From Rhodocyclaceae bacterium (lineage in GTDB: Bacteria; Pseudomonadota; Gammaproteobacteria; Burkholderiales; Rhodocyclaceae), in the NCBI GenBank assembly GCA_030682175.1, contig JAUXOM010000152.1:28787-92786 (forward strand): 64,000 bases of DNA, in the 5' to 3' direction. The notes under the pieces were generated by a model. The model had not been told where the DNA came from. It was given only the letters and a program-made list of their open reading frames with translations, and made no database searches. Below are positions 7,340 through 16,213 of this stretch, piece after piece. Positions within the stretch are counted from its first letter, which is position 1, and every line of letters begins with the position of its first letter. The position numbers and the translations under genes were made by a program.

Positions 7340-9159
7340 CGCGCTTGCTCCCTGTCGATTTCGATGTAAGGGGGCTGCGGACCGGGATTGTTGGCGAAAA
7401 AATCCTTGTTTGGCAACTGGCCGGCAAAACCCCGATAGTCGCCGGCGACACTCGGATCCCGGATGACCGTGGGCTTGAGGAAGATCACCAATTCGGTTTT
7501 GGTGCCAACGTCCTTCCGCTGGGTGAAGAAGTTGCCGATACCAGGTACTTTCGACAGGAACGGGACGGCATCTGTGGTGTTGTCGATCCGATCTTCCATC
7601 AACCCCCCCATGACAGCGATTTCTCCATCGGTGAGGCGCAGCATGGATTCCATTTCACGTGTCTGGATTTCCGGCACGATATTCTGTATGTCTGACGGAA
7701 TGCTCGGGTTGGGATCTCGTTTCCCAGGGCCTTTCAGGCTCGAAATTGTTGGGCGTACGTTGAGCAGGATAATGTTGGTATCGCTGATCTGTGGCGTCAC
7801 GCTCATTACCAGCCCGACAGAAACTGAATTTGGTGTGGTTGTCACTGTAGTCTGCGTCGGACCGCTGGCGGTGGTCGTGGTGTCGGCCTTGACGGTGAAA
7901 TAGACAATATTCTCCACCACCTTGAGCATGGCGGTCTGGTTGTTGAGCACGCTGATCTTCGGGCTGGACAATACCTTGACGTTACCGAAGGTCTCCAGCA
8001 ATTTCAGGGTGCCTGCAATATTGAGGCCGGGAGCAACGTAGTTGAGCAGGAACGACTTGCTGGTATCGGCGCCGCCAGTTGCCGAAAATACAGGACCGGA
8101 TGGCGACTGCGTCATGGAGAATCCCGCGCTGCCGGTGCGTAACCGTTGCCAGTTGATGCCTTGCTCGTATTGGTCGGTAAGTCGTACTTCTGCAATGGTC
8201 GCTTCGATCATTACTTGCCGCCGCGAGTTTGTGAGCACCTGATCAAGGAACCCCTGTACTTTCTCATGCTGTCGTGCGGTGGCGCGCACGACGATGACGC
8301 CGGCCTCCGGATTGACGATGACCGAGGCGGCCTCGCGGAAGGTGGTGCGCCGGGTGACCGTCGTGCCGCTTTGCTGAAAAGCCGCCGGGTTGGGGCTGGC
8401 AGCCAGATTCTGTGCTGCATTGACGCCGCGCCCCGTTGTCACTGGCTGGGGCGCGCCCGTGCCGGTCGTGGCTTGTTCATCCTGTCGCTCCACAACGGTT
8501 TCGCTGGAGCCTTCGGGCAGGATTTTGTCTGTTTCACGCAGGATGTCCTTGAGGTTCTTTTCGAGCGACTCCCAGAAGTTGTTCTTGGCTTTGCTGGTCA
8601 CGGTGGTTGAAGAATTATTGCCGCCGCCCGCCGTGCCACCGCCGGTCGTCGCAGCCGGACTGGCTGAAGCAATCTGGGTGTTGATCGCCACGGTGCCGGA
8701 TACTTCACGCGACATATTGACGTAATCGACCCGGTAGTTTCTCAGGAATGGCGAATCCGGCATGACGGCCAGATTGGGCCCGTCGAGTTCCCAGCGCACA
8801 TCGACCTGCTTGGTGATGCGGGTCAGCAGTTGTTGCAGCGTCTGGTCGATGGCATTCAAGGTCACCACCCCTTCGATGCCAGGGTGGATGTCGACGTTGA
8901 GCTTGGCATCGCGGGCGAGGGCAAAGAGTAATTCCTGCACGCGGACGTTGTTGACGACAACGCTGTAGGTCTCGACCTTGGGAGTTGCTTTGGGTTTGGG
9001 CAGTGCCAGGATTTGCTGGACCGGCGCCGGAATGGACGCCGTATCGCCAGCGCCGACTTTTTCGGCACTTAAATGGCCGCTGCCCGGCTGCTGGATCGGC
9101 GCATTGCTGCAAGCGGAGACGAACAACACCAGTGCAGGAATGAGGGGCAGTCTGTTCAT
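7336..9159 (-). CDS. mshL: MSHA outer-membrane secretin MshL
   Basis: Secretin that forms the outer-membrane pore for the pilus. Starting at the ATG at 9159 gives a lipoprotein signal (MNRLPLIPALVLFVSAC) with the lipobox cysteine at residue 17. An STN/N0-type domain lies near residues 60-150, a Ser/Gly-rich low-complexity loop near 175-210, and the secretin core at the C-terminus with IQTREMESMLRLTDGEIAVMGG. The ORF track start at 9201 would place the signal 14 residues inside. A copy of the short dispersed repeat encodes EKVGAGDTAS just after the lipobox, in a linker that should tolerate change. Confidence 0.92.
   Translation of the reverse strand: MNRLPLIPALVLFVSACSNAPIQQPGSGHLSAEKVGAGDTASIPAPVQQILALPKPKATPKVETYSVVVNNVRVQELLFALARDAKLNVDIHPGIEGVVTLNAIDQTLQQLLTRITKQVDVRWELDGPNLAVMPDSPFLRNYRVDYVNMSREVSGTVAINTQIASASPAATTGGGTAGGGNNSSTTVTSKAKNNFWESLEKNLKDILRETDKILPEGSSETVVERQDEQATTGTGAPQPVTTGRGVNAAQNLAASPNPAAFQQSGTTVTRRTTFREAASVIVNPEAGVIVVRATARQHEKVQGFLDQVLTNSRRQVMIEATIAEVRLTDQYEQGINWQRLRTGSAGFSMTQSPSGPVFSATGGADTSKSFLLNYVAPGLNIAGTLKLLETFGNVKVLSSPKISVLNNQTAMLKVVENIVYFTVKADTTTTASGPTQTTVTTTPNSVSVGLVMSVTPQISDTNIILLNVRPTISSLKGPGKRDPNPSIPSDIQNIVPEIQTREMESMLRLTDGEIAVMGGLMEDRIDNTTDAVPFLSKVPGIGNFFTQRKDVGTKTELVIFLKPTVIRDPSVAGDYRGFAGQLPNKDFFANNPGPQPPYIEIDREQAR
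9037..9060 (-). repeat. Short modular repeat (family S, 24 bp) inside mshL
   Basis: Matches the family S consensus (begins AAAGTCGGCGCTGGCG on the reverse strand) at about 22 of 24 positions. It is read in mshL in the frame KVGAGDTA, almost the same peptide as the copy in murA (KVGAGGTA). Confidence 0.75.
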
Positions 9160-9275
9160 GAGTGTTTGGCAACCAGCAAGATTGACGATTGCATTGAGCA
9201 TAACACGCGAGAATTCGAATGCAATTGATTGAAATGCATAAGCTTGGCTTTCGACCGAAACTGTTGTTTGTTGGC

Positions 9276-10742
9276 TTACCTCAGTTGTATAACCTGCCTG
9301 GCGTAGGGGTTATGCGACCTGAGTGCCGGGGGGAGGTTCTTCAGTTCATTTACGGCATCCAAGCGTGTCGCATAATCGCCGTAGATTACCCCGTAGCGGG
9401 CGGTACCGCTCAGGCTGGAGTGGAATACCCGTAGCTTGTCCATGTCCGCCCCGGCGTTATGCGCCCTGACAAGAAAGGCCTCCACCAATTCGGGATGAAT
9501 GGCCACGGTTGTGAGCAACTGCAGAAACCACTTGTGTTGTGGAGCTGAATCGAGCCATGGCTGGCTTTCCGCCAGGGACTTTTCCAGCCGGGGCGGAAGC
9601 GTGCCCGGTGGAGACACAGACGGCGGCGAGGGGTTTTCCGTTTTGGGAGTGTTGCGCGCAGTGGGCGATGTTTCCGCGGGTTGGCGTGAGACTGGCTGCA
9701 GGGGGGGCTGCGCGAGGGGCATGTCCAACTGGATTGTCTGTTGCTGCTGAATGACCTCGCTGGTAGTGGCAGTAGCGGACTGTGTCAGCGGAGGCAAGCT
9801 TGCCGGGGTGGGGGTTGCCGCGGGCGGTTCAGCCAGGCGCCAGGCACCGACTATTGCCAGCATCACCATTGCTCCGCCGCCCGCCCAGAAGAGCGCGTGC
9901 AATGGGCGCAGTCCGGGCCCTTTTGTATGGAGAGTGGCAAATTCCGAATCCCGAATCGCTGCCCTGACTTCTTTTGCACCGACCTGGTGCCCTCCTGCCG
10001 CAAAAGCCGCCAGTAAGGCCTTGTCGGCGAGAATGTTGATGCGACGGGTCAGTCCCTGCGAAGCCTCGGTGATCAGTTTGATGGCGGCCGGGGCGAAGAT
10101 GTTGGGGCCCCGGTAGCCTCCGGCGCGCATGCGAAAATCCAGATACTGGGCGATGTCATCGCGCACCAGCGGTTCGAGGCCGAAATTATGGGTGATGCGC
10201 TCACGCAACTGGCGCATGTCGGAACGTGCCAGGGCTGCGTTGATCTCGGGCTGCCCGAACAGGACCAGTTGCAGCAATTTGTGCCGGTTTGACTCAAGAT
10301 TCGACAGCAGGCGGATTTCTTCCAGCGTTTCATTCGGCATGGCATGCGCTTCGTCGATCAGGACGACGACCTGCTTGCCCGCGGCATAGAGGCTGACCAG
10401 CTGATCCTGCAAGGCACGCATGACGGTGCTGGCGCGGCTGTGTTCAGGAACGGCAATATCCAGTTCATCGGCCAGCGTGAAGAGAATATCTTCGCGCGAG
10501 AGGGACGGATTGGCGAGGTAGATGGTGACTACATTCTCTGGCAGGCGTTCCAGCAGCACCCGACACAGCATGGTCTTGCCGCTGCCGACTTCACCGCTGA
10601 CCTTGACAATGCCCTCATCATGGATGATGGCGTAGAGCAGGGCCTCGAGCGTGGCGCCGCGGTTCGCGCCGGTGAAGAAGAAATCCGTGTGCGGCGTGAT
10701 GCGGAAAGGGGCTTCGCTGAGGCCGTAATGTTCCAGGTACAT
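9276..10742 (-). CDS. mshM: MshM/ExeA-like AAA ATPase with C-terminal SPOR-like domain
   Basis: 488 residues. The N-terminus MYLEHYGLSEAPFRITPHTDFFF and Walker A GEVGSGKTML (~49-58), Walker B VVLIDEAHAM (~130) place it in the ExeA/GspA/MshM ATPase family. A membrane segment lies near 283-300, then a Pro/Thr-rich periplasmic linker and a C-terminal domain (WFLQLLTTV...ARYGVIYGDYATRLDAVNELKNLPP) with the look of a SPOR peptidoglycan-binding domain. Such proteins help insert the secretin through the cell wall. It starts eight bases after the regulator gene and heads the structural part of the operon. Confidence 0.87.
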   Translation of the reverse strand: MYLEHYGLSEAPFRITPHTDFFFTGANRGATLEALLYAIIHDEGIVKVSGEVGSGKTMLCRVLLERLPENVVTIYLANPSLSREDILFTLADELDIAVPEHSRASTVMRALQDQLVSLYAAGKQVVVLIDEAHAMPNETLEEIRLLSNLESNRHKLLQLVLFGQPEINAALARSDMRQLRERITHNFGLEPLVRDDIAQYLDFRMRAGGYRGPNIFAPAAIKLITEASQGLTRRINILADKALLAAFAAGGHQVGAKEVRAAIRDSEFATLHTKGPGLRPLHALFWAGGGAMVMLAIVGAWRLAEPPAATPTPASLPPLTQSATATTSEVIQQQQTIQLDMPLAQPPLQPVSRQPAETSPTARNTPKTENPSPPSVSPPGTLPPRLEKSLAESQPWLDSAPQHKWFLQLLTTVAIHPELVEAFLVRAHNAGADMDKLRVFHSSLSGTARYGVIYGDYATRLDAVNELKNLPPALRSHNPYARQVIQLR

Positions 10743-10749
10743 AGGGGCG

Positions 10750-12249
10750 TTACCTCATTGGATCATCGGCGGGCCAGTTGGACAGCGCACCGTTCACGCG
10801 CTCGCGGGCGAGAGTGTCCAGGCGGTTGTAAAGGGTCGTGCGATTGATGCCCAGCAAGCGGGCAGCCTGGCTGATGTTGCCATTTGCCAGCCGGCGCGCA
10901 GCTTCAATATAAGCGTCTTCCCAGCGCAGCAGGTTGGCGTTGAGGTCGAATCCCGCGCCCCTGGCCAATTGACTACTGGCATTTTCGATCAGAGTCTCGC
11001 GATTGACAGCCGGCAAACCTGACAACGGCGTTAACCGATTGTCAGAAACAGACCGGGCGACGGGTTCGGCTGGATCGAACTCTTCGCCCAGGACGGCAAC
11101 CGGTACGGTTTGCCCCGCGTATTGGGTGGCAAGCCGTATGACGATATTGCGGAGTTCGCGCACATTGCCGGGAAATCCATAGGCCAGCCAGAGAATTTCA
11201 GCTTCCGGGGAAAGTGAAAAACTTGGCTGGTTGAGTTGTGCGGCTAGCTGCTGACGGAAGTAATCGAGTAGGCGCAGCCGATCTTCGCCCAGGTCGCGTA
11301 GTGGCGGCACGCTGATCGTGAATACTGACAGCCGGTGATAAAGGTCGGCCCGGAATCGGCCGGCGCGCACCTCCTGTTTGAGGTCGCGATTGGTTGCGGC
11401 AATGACGCGCGCGCGCGACAGGCGTGACTGGGTGTCGCCGACGCGCTGGTATTCGCCATTCTCGATGACGCGCAGCAGCTTGGATTGCAGTTCGAAGGGC
11501 AACTCGCCGATTTCATCGAGCAACAAGGTGCCGTCTCCGGCCTCTTCGAAATAGCCGGCACGCATGCCTGTTGCGCCGGTGAATGCGCCCTTGGCATGGC
11601 CGAACAGGGCTGGTTCAATCAGGGTGGGTGCGATTGCTGCACAATTCAGGACAAGGTAGGGTTGTGCCTTGCGTGCCGACAGGCCATGCAGGGCGGCGGC
11701 GGCCAGTTCCTTGCCACTGCCGGATTCGCCCTCGATCAATACCGGGAAGGGCGAGTCGGCATATTGCCTGAGTTGGGTGCGCAACTTTTGCAGTGCCAGG
11801 CTTTCGCCCACCATTAACGAATCGGTGGGCGTGGCTTGCTTCCGTTCGATGTTGAGGAGACGTAACAACAGTTCCCGCAAACGCTCTGGCGCTGCCGGTT
11901 TGGCGATGAAGTCGACCGCGCCCAGCGTGCGTGCATGGCGGGCATTGGTCGCGTCATTCTGCCCTGACAAGACGACGATCCGGATTGCCGGCGCCCGTGT
12001 CAGGAGTTCGCTGATGAGCGCAAAGCCTTCTTCTGGCCGATGCGGCGTAGGTGGCAGGCCGAGATCAACCAGCGCCAACTGTGGTGGAACGTCCCGGCTT
12101 TGCAACCACTCGATTGCTTTGGAGCGACTGCCCGCGGTAAAAACCTGAAAATCCACCCCAAGGTAATACCCGAGTGTGTCGGCGATCAACGGATCGTCAT
12201 CGACCAGGAGGAGGGCCGGCTTGTCCGCGGCAGGGCTAGGGTCACTCAT
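10750..12249 (-). CDS. Sigma-54-dependent response regulator (PrsR/NtrC-like)
   Basis: Receiver domain at residues ~10-125 with the phospho-acceptor in LALVDLGLPP and the switch lysine in DFIAKPA. A sigma-54-interacting AAA+ domain follows at ~150-390 with GESGSGKE, the GAFTGA loop and GTLLLDEIGELP, then a C-terminal Fis-type helix-turn-helix (ISQAARLLGINRTTLYNRL). The receiver, with DLGLPP and an EGFALISELL stretch, resembles the PEP-CTERM-associated PrsR group more than PilR. I start it at ATG 12249 (MSDPSPAADKP); the track adds 11 residues. It is immediately upstream of mshM on the same strand. No cognate histidine kinase is visible in the window. Confidence 0.88.
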   Translation of the reverse strand: MSDPSPAADKPALLLVDDDPLIADTLGYYLGVDFQVFTAGSRSKAIEWLQSRDVPPQLALVDLGLPPTPHRPEEGFALISELLTRAPAIRIVVLSGQNDATNARHARTLGAVDFIAKPAAPERLRELLLRLLNIERKQATPTDSLMVGESLALQKLRTQLRQYADSPFPVLIEGESGSGKELAAAALHGLSARKAQPYLVLNCAAIAPTLIEPALFGHAKGAFTGATGMRAGYFEEAGDGTLLLDEIGELPFELQSKLLRVIENGEYQRVGDTQSRLSRARVIAATNRDLKQEVRAGRFRADLYHRLSVFTISVPPLRDLGEDRLRLLDYFRQQLAAQLNQPSFSLSPEAEILWLAYGFPGNVRELRNIVIRLATQYAGQTVPVAVLGEEFDPAEPVARSVSDNRLTPLSGLPAVNRETLIENASSQLARGAGFDLNANLLRWEDAYIEAARRLANGNISQAARLLGINRTTLYNRLDTLARERVNGALSNWPADDPMR

Positions 12250-12351
12250 GGCGCAAGATATTAACCGATGCTTGCGGGCCAAACAGTGGGTGAAGGCGGG
12301 GCTTTTGCCCGCAAATTATGCTCCGCAAATCGCATCAACAGCCGGCTTGGG

Positions 12352-12357
12352 TATAAT
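12352..12357 (+). promoter_or_regulatory. Probable -10 box for the mla operon
   Basis: A perfect TATAAT sits 22 bases before the mlaF start, in the gap between the divergent regulator gene and mlaF. No convincing -35 hexamer is visible 17 bases upstream, so this is a candidate only. Confidence 0.45.
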
Positions 12358-12379
12358 CGGCGACCGATTTCCGCCTGCC

Positions 12380-13231
12380 ATGCCGTCTTTGATAGCCACT
12401 TCAGTGTCCGCCGATCCCCTGGTCCAGATTAGCGATCTCAACTTTGCCTACGACAGCCGCTCGATCCTGTCCGGAATCAACATCACGATTCCGCGTGGCA
12501 AGGTAGTGGCCATCATGGGGCCGAGCGGTTGCGGTAAGACCACGACCTTGCGCCTGATTGGCGGCCAGTTGCGGCCGACCTCGGGGGAGGTGCGGGTGGC
12601 CGGGCAGGTCGTGCATGAGTGCGATGATGACGGCCTGTACCTGATGCGTCGGCGCATGGGTATGTTGTTCCAGTTCGGCGCCCTGTTTACCGACATGTCG
12701 GTGTTCGACAATGTTGCCTTCCAGATGCGCGAACACACCAATCTGCCCGAAGAATTGATCCATGATCTGGTGTTGATGAAACTCCATGCCGTCGGCTTGC
12801 GCGGCGCACACAAACTGATGCCCGCCGAGCTTTCGGGCGGCATGGCGCGCCGCGTGGCGCTGGCGCGGGCGATCGCGCTCGACCCGATGCTGATCATGTA
12901 TGACGAGCCGTTTGCCGGCCTCGACCCGATTTCACTGTCCATCATTGGCGAATTGATCCGCACGCTCAATGATGCGCTGGGCGCCAGTTCCATCGTGGTC
13001 ACGCACGACGTGCATGAATCGCTGAAGATCGTCGATTACATTTACTTCGTGTCCGAGGGCAAGATCGTCGCCGAAGGTACGGCGGAGGAAATCAAGGAAT
13101 CGCAGGCCCCTTATGTGCATCAATTTGTCTGGGGCGAGGCCGATGGTCCGGTGCCTTTCCAATATCCGGCGCGTCCCTATGGTGAGGAAATGATGGAGCA
13201 GCCCAGCAAGCCGCGGCGGTGGTGGTCATGA
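12380..13231 (+). CDS. mlaF: Mla lipid transport ATP-binding protein MlaF
   Basis: ATPase of the MlaFEDB inner-membrane complex, which moves phospholipids between the membranes and keeps the outer leaflet asymmetric. It shows Walker [17 protein letters not shown], the signature [14 protein letters not shown] and Walker [14 protein letters not shown]. The ORF track begins far upstream at 12176 within the divergent regulator; the ATG at 12380 ([17 protein letters not shown]) gives the normal ~283 residues. First gene of the mla operon; its stop overlaps the mlaE start as ATGA. Confidence 0.93.
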   Translation: MPSLIATSVSADPLVQISDLNFAYDSRSILSGINITIPRGKVVAIMGPSGCGKTTTLRLIGGQLRPTSGEVRVAGQVVHECDDDGLYLMRRRMGMLFQFGALFTDMSVFDNVAFQMREHTNLPEELIHDLVLMKLHAVGLRGAHKLMPAELSGGMARRVALARAIALDPMLIMYDEPFAGLDPISLSIIGELIRTLNDALGASSIVVTHDVHESLKIVDYIYFVSEGKIVAEGTAEEIKESQAPYVHQFVWGEADGPVPFQYPARPYGEEMMEQPSKPRRWWS

Positions 13232-14019
13232 ACACCGCACAAAAATTATTGCGGCAACTCGGGCATCAGGTCACCGAGCGCCTGTGGCGGCTGGGTTTTG
13301 CCAGCCGGTTCCTGTTGATGACGGTGCTGTATTCCGGCACTGCCTTGCGGCGCTTCCATCTGACGATCCGCGAGATTTACTTCACCGGCGTTTTGAGCCT
13401 GATCATCATTCTGGTGTCCGGAATGTTCGTCGGCATGGTGCTGGGTTTGCAGGGCTACGATACCCTGCAACGCTATGGCTCTTCCGAGGCGCTGGGCGTT
13501 CTGGTGGCACTCTCGCTGGTGCGCGAACTCGGGCCGGTGGTCGCGGCGCTGCTGTTTGCCAGCCGGGCCGGCTCGGCCATTACCGCCGAGATTGGCCTGA
13601 TGAAGGCCACCGAACAACTTTCGGCCATGGAAATGATGGCTGTCAGCCCGATCGCGCGCGTCGTTGCACCCCGCTTCTGGGCCGGCGTGATTTCCATGCC
13701 GATCCTGGCGGCGCTGTTTTCGGCGATGGGCGTGCTGGGCGGCTACCTGGTGGGCGTGCAGTTGATCGGCGTGGATGAGGGCGCGTTCTGGTCGCAGATG
13801 CAGGCCGCCGTCGATTTCCGCGAGGACATCATGAATGGCGTGATCAAAAGCTTTGTGTTTGGCGTGCTGGTGTCCTGGATCGCGGTTTTCGAGGGCTATG
13901 ACGCCGATCCGACCGCCGAGGGCGTGTCGCGCGCCACGACGCGTACCGTGGTGACTTCTTCGTTGGCGATCTTGGCCGCCGACTTTGTCTTGACCGCATT
14001 CATGTTCAGGGGAATCTGA
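13228..14019 (+). CDS. mlaE: Mla lipid transport permease MlaE
   Basis: Integral membrane permease of the MlaFEDB complex. The ATG at 13228 overlaps the mlaF stop; the track start at 13219 is a run of GTG codons upstream. The sequence has the conserved MlaE features [65 protein letters not shown] and an FRGI end, with five or six membrane segments over 263 residues. Its stop overlaps the mlaD start. Confidence 0.93.
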   Translation: MNTAQKLLRQLGHQVTERLWRLGFASRFLLMTVLYSGTALRRFHLTIREIYFTGVLSLIIILVSGMFVGMVLGLQGYDTLQRYGSSEALGVLVALSLVRELGPVVAALLFASRAGSAITAEIGLMKATEQLSAMEMMAVSPIARVVAPRFWAGVISMPILAALFSAMGVLGGYLVGVQLIGVDEGAFWSQMQAAVDFREDIMNGVIKSFVFGVLVSWIAVFEGYDADPTAEGVSRATTRTVVTSSLAILAADFVLTAFMFRGI

Positions 14020-14486
14020 TGAATCGTGCCGCAATTGATCTCTGGGTGGGCTTGTTTGTTGCGCTGGGCCTGGCCGCGCTGTTGTTTTTAGGACTCAAGG
14101 TGGGCAATCTGAGCTCGACGGATGTCGGCGAAACGTATGCCCTGCAGGCGCGCTTTGATAACATCGGTGGCCTGAAGGTGCGTGCGCCGGTGAAAAGCGC
14201 CGGTGTCGTGGTGGGAAGGGTCGGCGAGATTCGTTTCGATGCAGAGAGCTATATGGCGCTGGTGTCGTTGAATGTTGACAAGCGTTATCAGTTCCCGCGC
14301 GATACTTTTGCCACCATCAATACTTCTGGTTTATTGGGCGAGCAGTATGTTGGTTTCGAAGTCGGTGGCGATCCTGATATGCTCAAGGCGGGTGATACAT
14401 TGAAGAAGACTCAATCTGCCGTGGTACTGGAAAAGCTGATCAGCCAGTTCATGTTCGACAAGGCATCTGGAGACGAAGGCAAGTGA
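14019..14486 (+). CDS. mlaD: Mla substrate-binding MCE protein MlaD
   Basis: 155 residues with one N-terminal membrane anchor (~7-27, LWVGLFVALGLAALLFLGL) and a single MCE domain (~40-118) containing YALQARFDNIGGLKVRAPVKSAGVVVGRV and INTSGLLGEQYVGFEVGG. MlaD forms the periplasmic hexameric ring that hands lipids between MlaC and the MlaFE core. It overlaps mlaE and is followed three bases later by mlaA. Confidence 0.93.
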   Translation: MNRAAIDLWVGLFVALGLAALLFLGLKVGNLSSTDVGETYALQARFDNIGGLKVRAPVKSAGVVVGRVGEIRFDAESYMALVSLNVDKRYQFPRDTFATINTSGLLGEQYVGFEVGGDPDMLKAGDTLKKTQSAVVLEKLISQFMFDKASGDEGK

Positions 14487-14489
14487 TAA

Positions 14490-15218
14490 ATGGCTAATGA
14501 CATGAAGCAGACACAAACCCCGAAGCGTCTCCGATCCGCGATGCTCGTGATTGCGCTGGCCGGCATGCTTGGCGGCTGCGCTACCTCGGGCAATCCCAAA
14601 GATCCCATCGAAGGCTTCAACCGCGCCATGTATGGCTTCAACGAGGCGGTTGATACGGCGGTGATCAAGCCGGTCGCCCAAGGCTATGATTACGTGCTGC
14701 CCGCGCCGGTGCGTACCGGCGTGACGAATTTCTTTGGCAACATCGCGGACCTGTTCATCGGCGTGAATAATCTGCTGCAGGGCAAACCCGATCAGGCGGT
14801 GAGCGATCTCGGGCGTGTCCTGATTAACAGCACGGTTGGTATTCTCGGCCTGTTTGATGTGGCCACCCCGGCCGGGCTGGAAAAACACGAGGAAGATTTC
14901 GGCCAGACCTTCGGCCGCTGGGGCGTCGGCAATGGCGCCTATGTGGTACTGCCAATTGTCGGTCCGCGCACGGTACGCGACACCGCCGGTTTCTTGCTCG
15001 ACGTAACCGTTGACCCGGTCGCCAATCTCGGCCATGTGCCGACCCGCAATGTCCTGCTGGCGTTGCGTCTGGTTGATACGCGCGCGGATCTGCTGCCTGC
15101 CGACAAGGTGATCGAAGAGGCCGCCCTGGACAAATATTCCTATGTTCGCGACGGTTATCTGCAGCGTCGCCGCAGTTTGGTATATGACGGTAATGCGCCA
15201 CGTGAAGCGCTCGACTGA
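14490..15218 (+). CDS. mlaA: Outer-membrane lipoprotein MlaA (VacJ)
   Basis: Lipoprotein signal with lipobox AGMLGGC near residue 30, then the MlaA family core DPIEGFNRAMYGFNEAVDTAVIKPVAQGY, the NLLQGKPDQA segment and PIVGPRTVRDTAGFLLD. It forms the outer-membrane donut that removes mislocalised phospholipids and passes them to MlaC. At 242 residues it has the usual length. Its place inside the operon between mlaD and mlaC is common in betaproteobacteria. Confidence 0.93.
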   Translation: MANDMKQTQTPKRLRSAMLVIALAGMLGGCATSGNPKDPIEGFNRAMYGFNEAVDTAVIKPVAQGYDYVLPAPVRTGVTNFFGNIADLFIGVNNLLQGKPDQAVSDLGRVLINSTVGILGLFDVATPAGLEKHEEDFGQTFGRWGVGNGAYVVLPIVGPRTVRDTAGFLLDVTVDPVANLGHVPTRNVLLALRLVDTRADLLPADKVIEEAALDKYSYVRDGYLQRRRSLVYDGNAPREALD

Positions 15219-15249
15219 TGTTCTGAAATCTGCTTACGAAAGAGACAAA

Positions 15250-15879
15250 ATGAAGTATTTGATTGGCCTGCTGGCGGCGTGTTTGTTTGCGACTGGTGCG
15301 GCAGCGACTGGCGTGGCTGCCGATGTGGCCCCCGATGCGTTGGTCAAAAATGTGACGAACGAGGTGTTGGAAATCGTTCGCAAGGACAAGGATATTCAGG
15401 CCGGCAACACCAGGAAAACGCTGGAACTGGTGGAAGCCAAGGTTCTTCCGCATTTCAATTTTCAGCGCATGACCCTGTTGTCGCTGGGGCGTGAAGGGCG
15501 TCAGGTGACCCCTGAGCAGCTTGTGGTTCTGTCCGGCGAGTTTCGCGATCTGCTGGTCCGCACCTATTCCAAGGCTCTCACCGAGTTCCGCGATCAGGAA
15601 ATATCCTTCAAGCCATTCAAGATGGCGGCAACAGACACCGACGTCAGGGTCCGTACTGAAATCAAGCAGACCGGCGGCAAACCCGCCCAGCTTGATTACT
15701 ATCTTGAGAGAAATGGAAAGTCCTGGAAGGTCTACGACATCGAGGTGGGTGGCATCAGCCTGGTGACCAACTATCGCAGCACCTTCGCCCAGGAAATTCG
15801 CGCCGGCGGCATTGATGGTCTGATTCGTACCTTGCAGGAAAAGAACAAGGCTGCCGATACCTCCAGCAAGGCGAAATGA
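15250..15879 (+). CDS. mlaC: Periplasmic phospholipid-binding protein MlaC
   Basis: 209 residues from the ATG at 15250, which opens a Sec signal peptide (MKYLIGLLAACLFATGAAATGVAA). The mature part has the MlaC pattern VEAKVLPHFNFQRMTLLSLGREGRQVTPEQ and DYYLERNGKSWKVYDIEVGGISLVTNYRSTFAQEI. It shuttles lipids between MlaA and MlaD. The track start at 15142 lies inside mlaA and lacks the signal. Its stop overlaps the mlaB start. Confidence 0.92.
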   Translation: MKYLIGLLAACLFATGAAATGVAADVAPDALVKNVTNEVLEIVRKDKDIQAGNTRKTLELVEAKVLPHFNFQRMTLLSLGREGRQVTPEQLVVLSGEFRDLLVRTYSKALTEFRDQEISFKPFKMAATDTDVRVRTEIKQTGGKPAQLDYYLERNGKSWKVYDIEVGGISLVTNYRSTFAQEIRAGGIDGLIRTLQEKNKAADTSSKAK

Positions 15880-16178
15880 GCGCGCAGATACAGCGTGCCG
15901 AGGGCCGCTTGGCCGTCTCGGGAAGCATGACGCTGGAAACCGCAAGCGGATTGCTGGCGGATGGAACAGCGGCGATTGGCGAAGCTGCAACTGGCACGGA
16001 GACAGTAATTGACCTGGCGGCGGTAGCCGATGTCGACTCCTCCGGCCTGGCCGTGCTGTTTGGCTGGCAGCGTGCCGCCAGCGCACAGGGGAAGGCGCTG
16101 CGGGTCGCCAATCCGCCCGGCAGTCTGGTCAGTCTTGCCGAGGTCTACGGTGCCACCGAGTTGCTGCCGCTGTCTTGA
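15876..16178 (+). CDS. mlaB: STAS-domain protein MlaB
   Basis: 100-residue STAS domain with the diagnostic VIDLAAVADVDSSGLAVLFGWQR. MlaB is the small cytoplasmic subunit that stabilises and regulates the MlaF ATPase. It overlaps mlaC by four bases and closes the mla gene set before the ABC-2 transporter pair. Confidence 0.88.
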   Translation: MSAQIQRAEGRLAVSGSMTLETASGLLADGTAAIGEAATGTETVIDLAAVADVDSSGLAVLFGWQRAASAQGKALRVANPPGSLVSLAEVYGATELLPLS

Positions 16179-16213
16179 ATCCGGGTATTGGGTGGCCGCC
16201 GCGCGCGTCCGCC

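Noticed and set aside
8100-8725. Extra plus-strand ORFs in mshL
   Set aside because: Antisense frames within a well-supported secretin gene.
12176-12379. N-terminal extension of mlaF
   Set aside because: It overlaps the divergent regulator and the promoter; family alignment starts at 12380.
14824-16086. 420-residue minus-strand ORF across mlaA-mlaC
   Set aside because: It covers three genes with clear signals and motifs on the plus strand.
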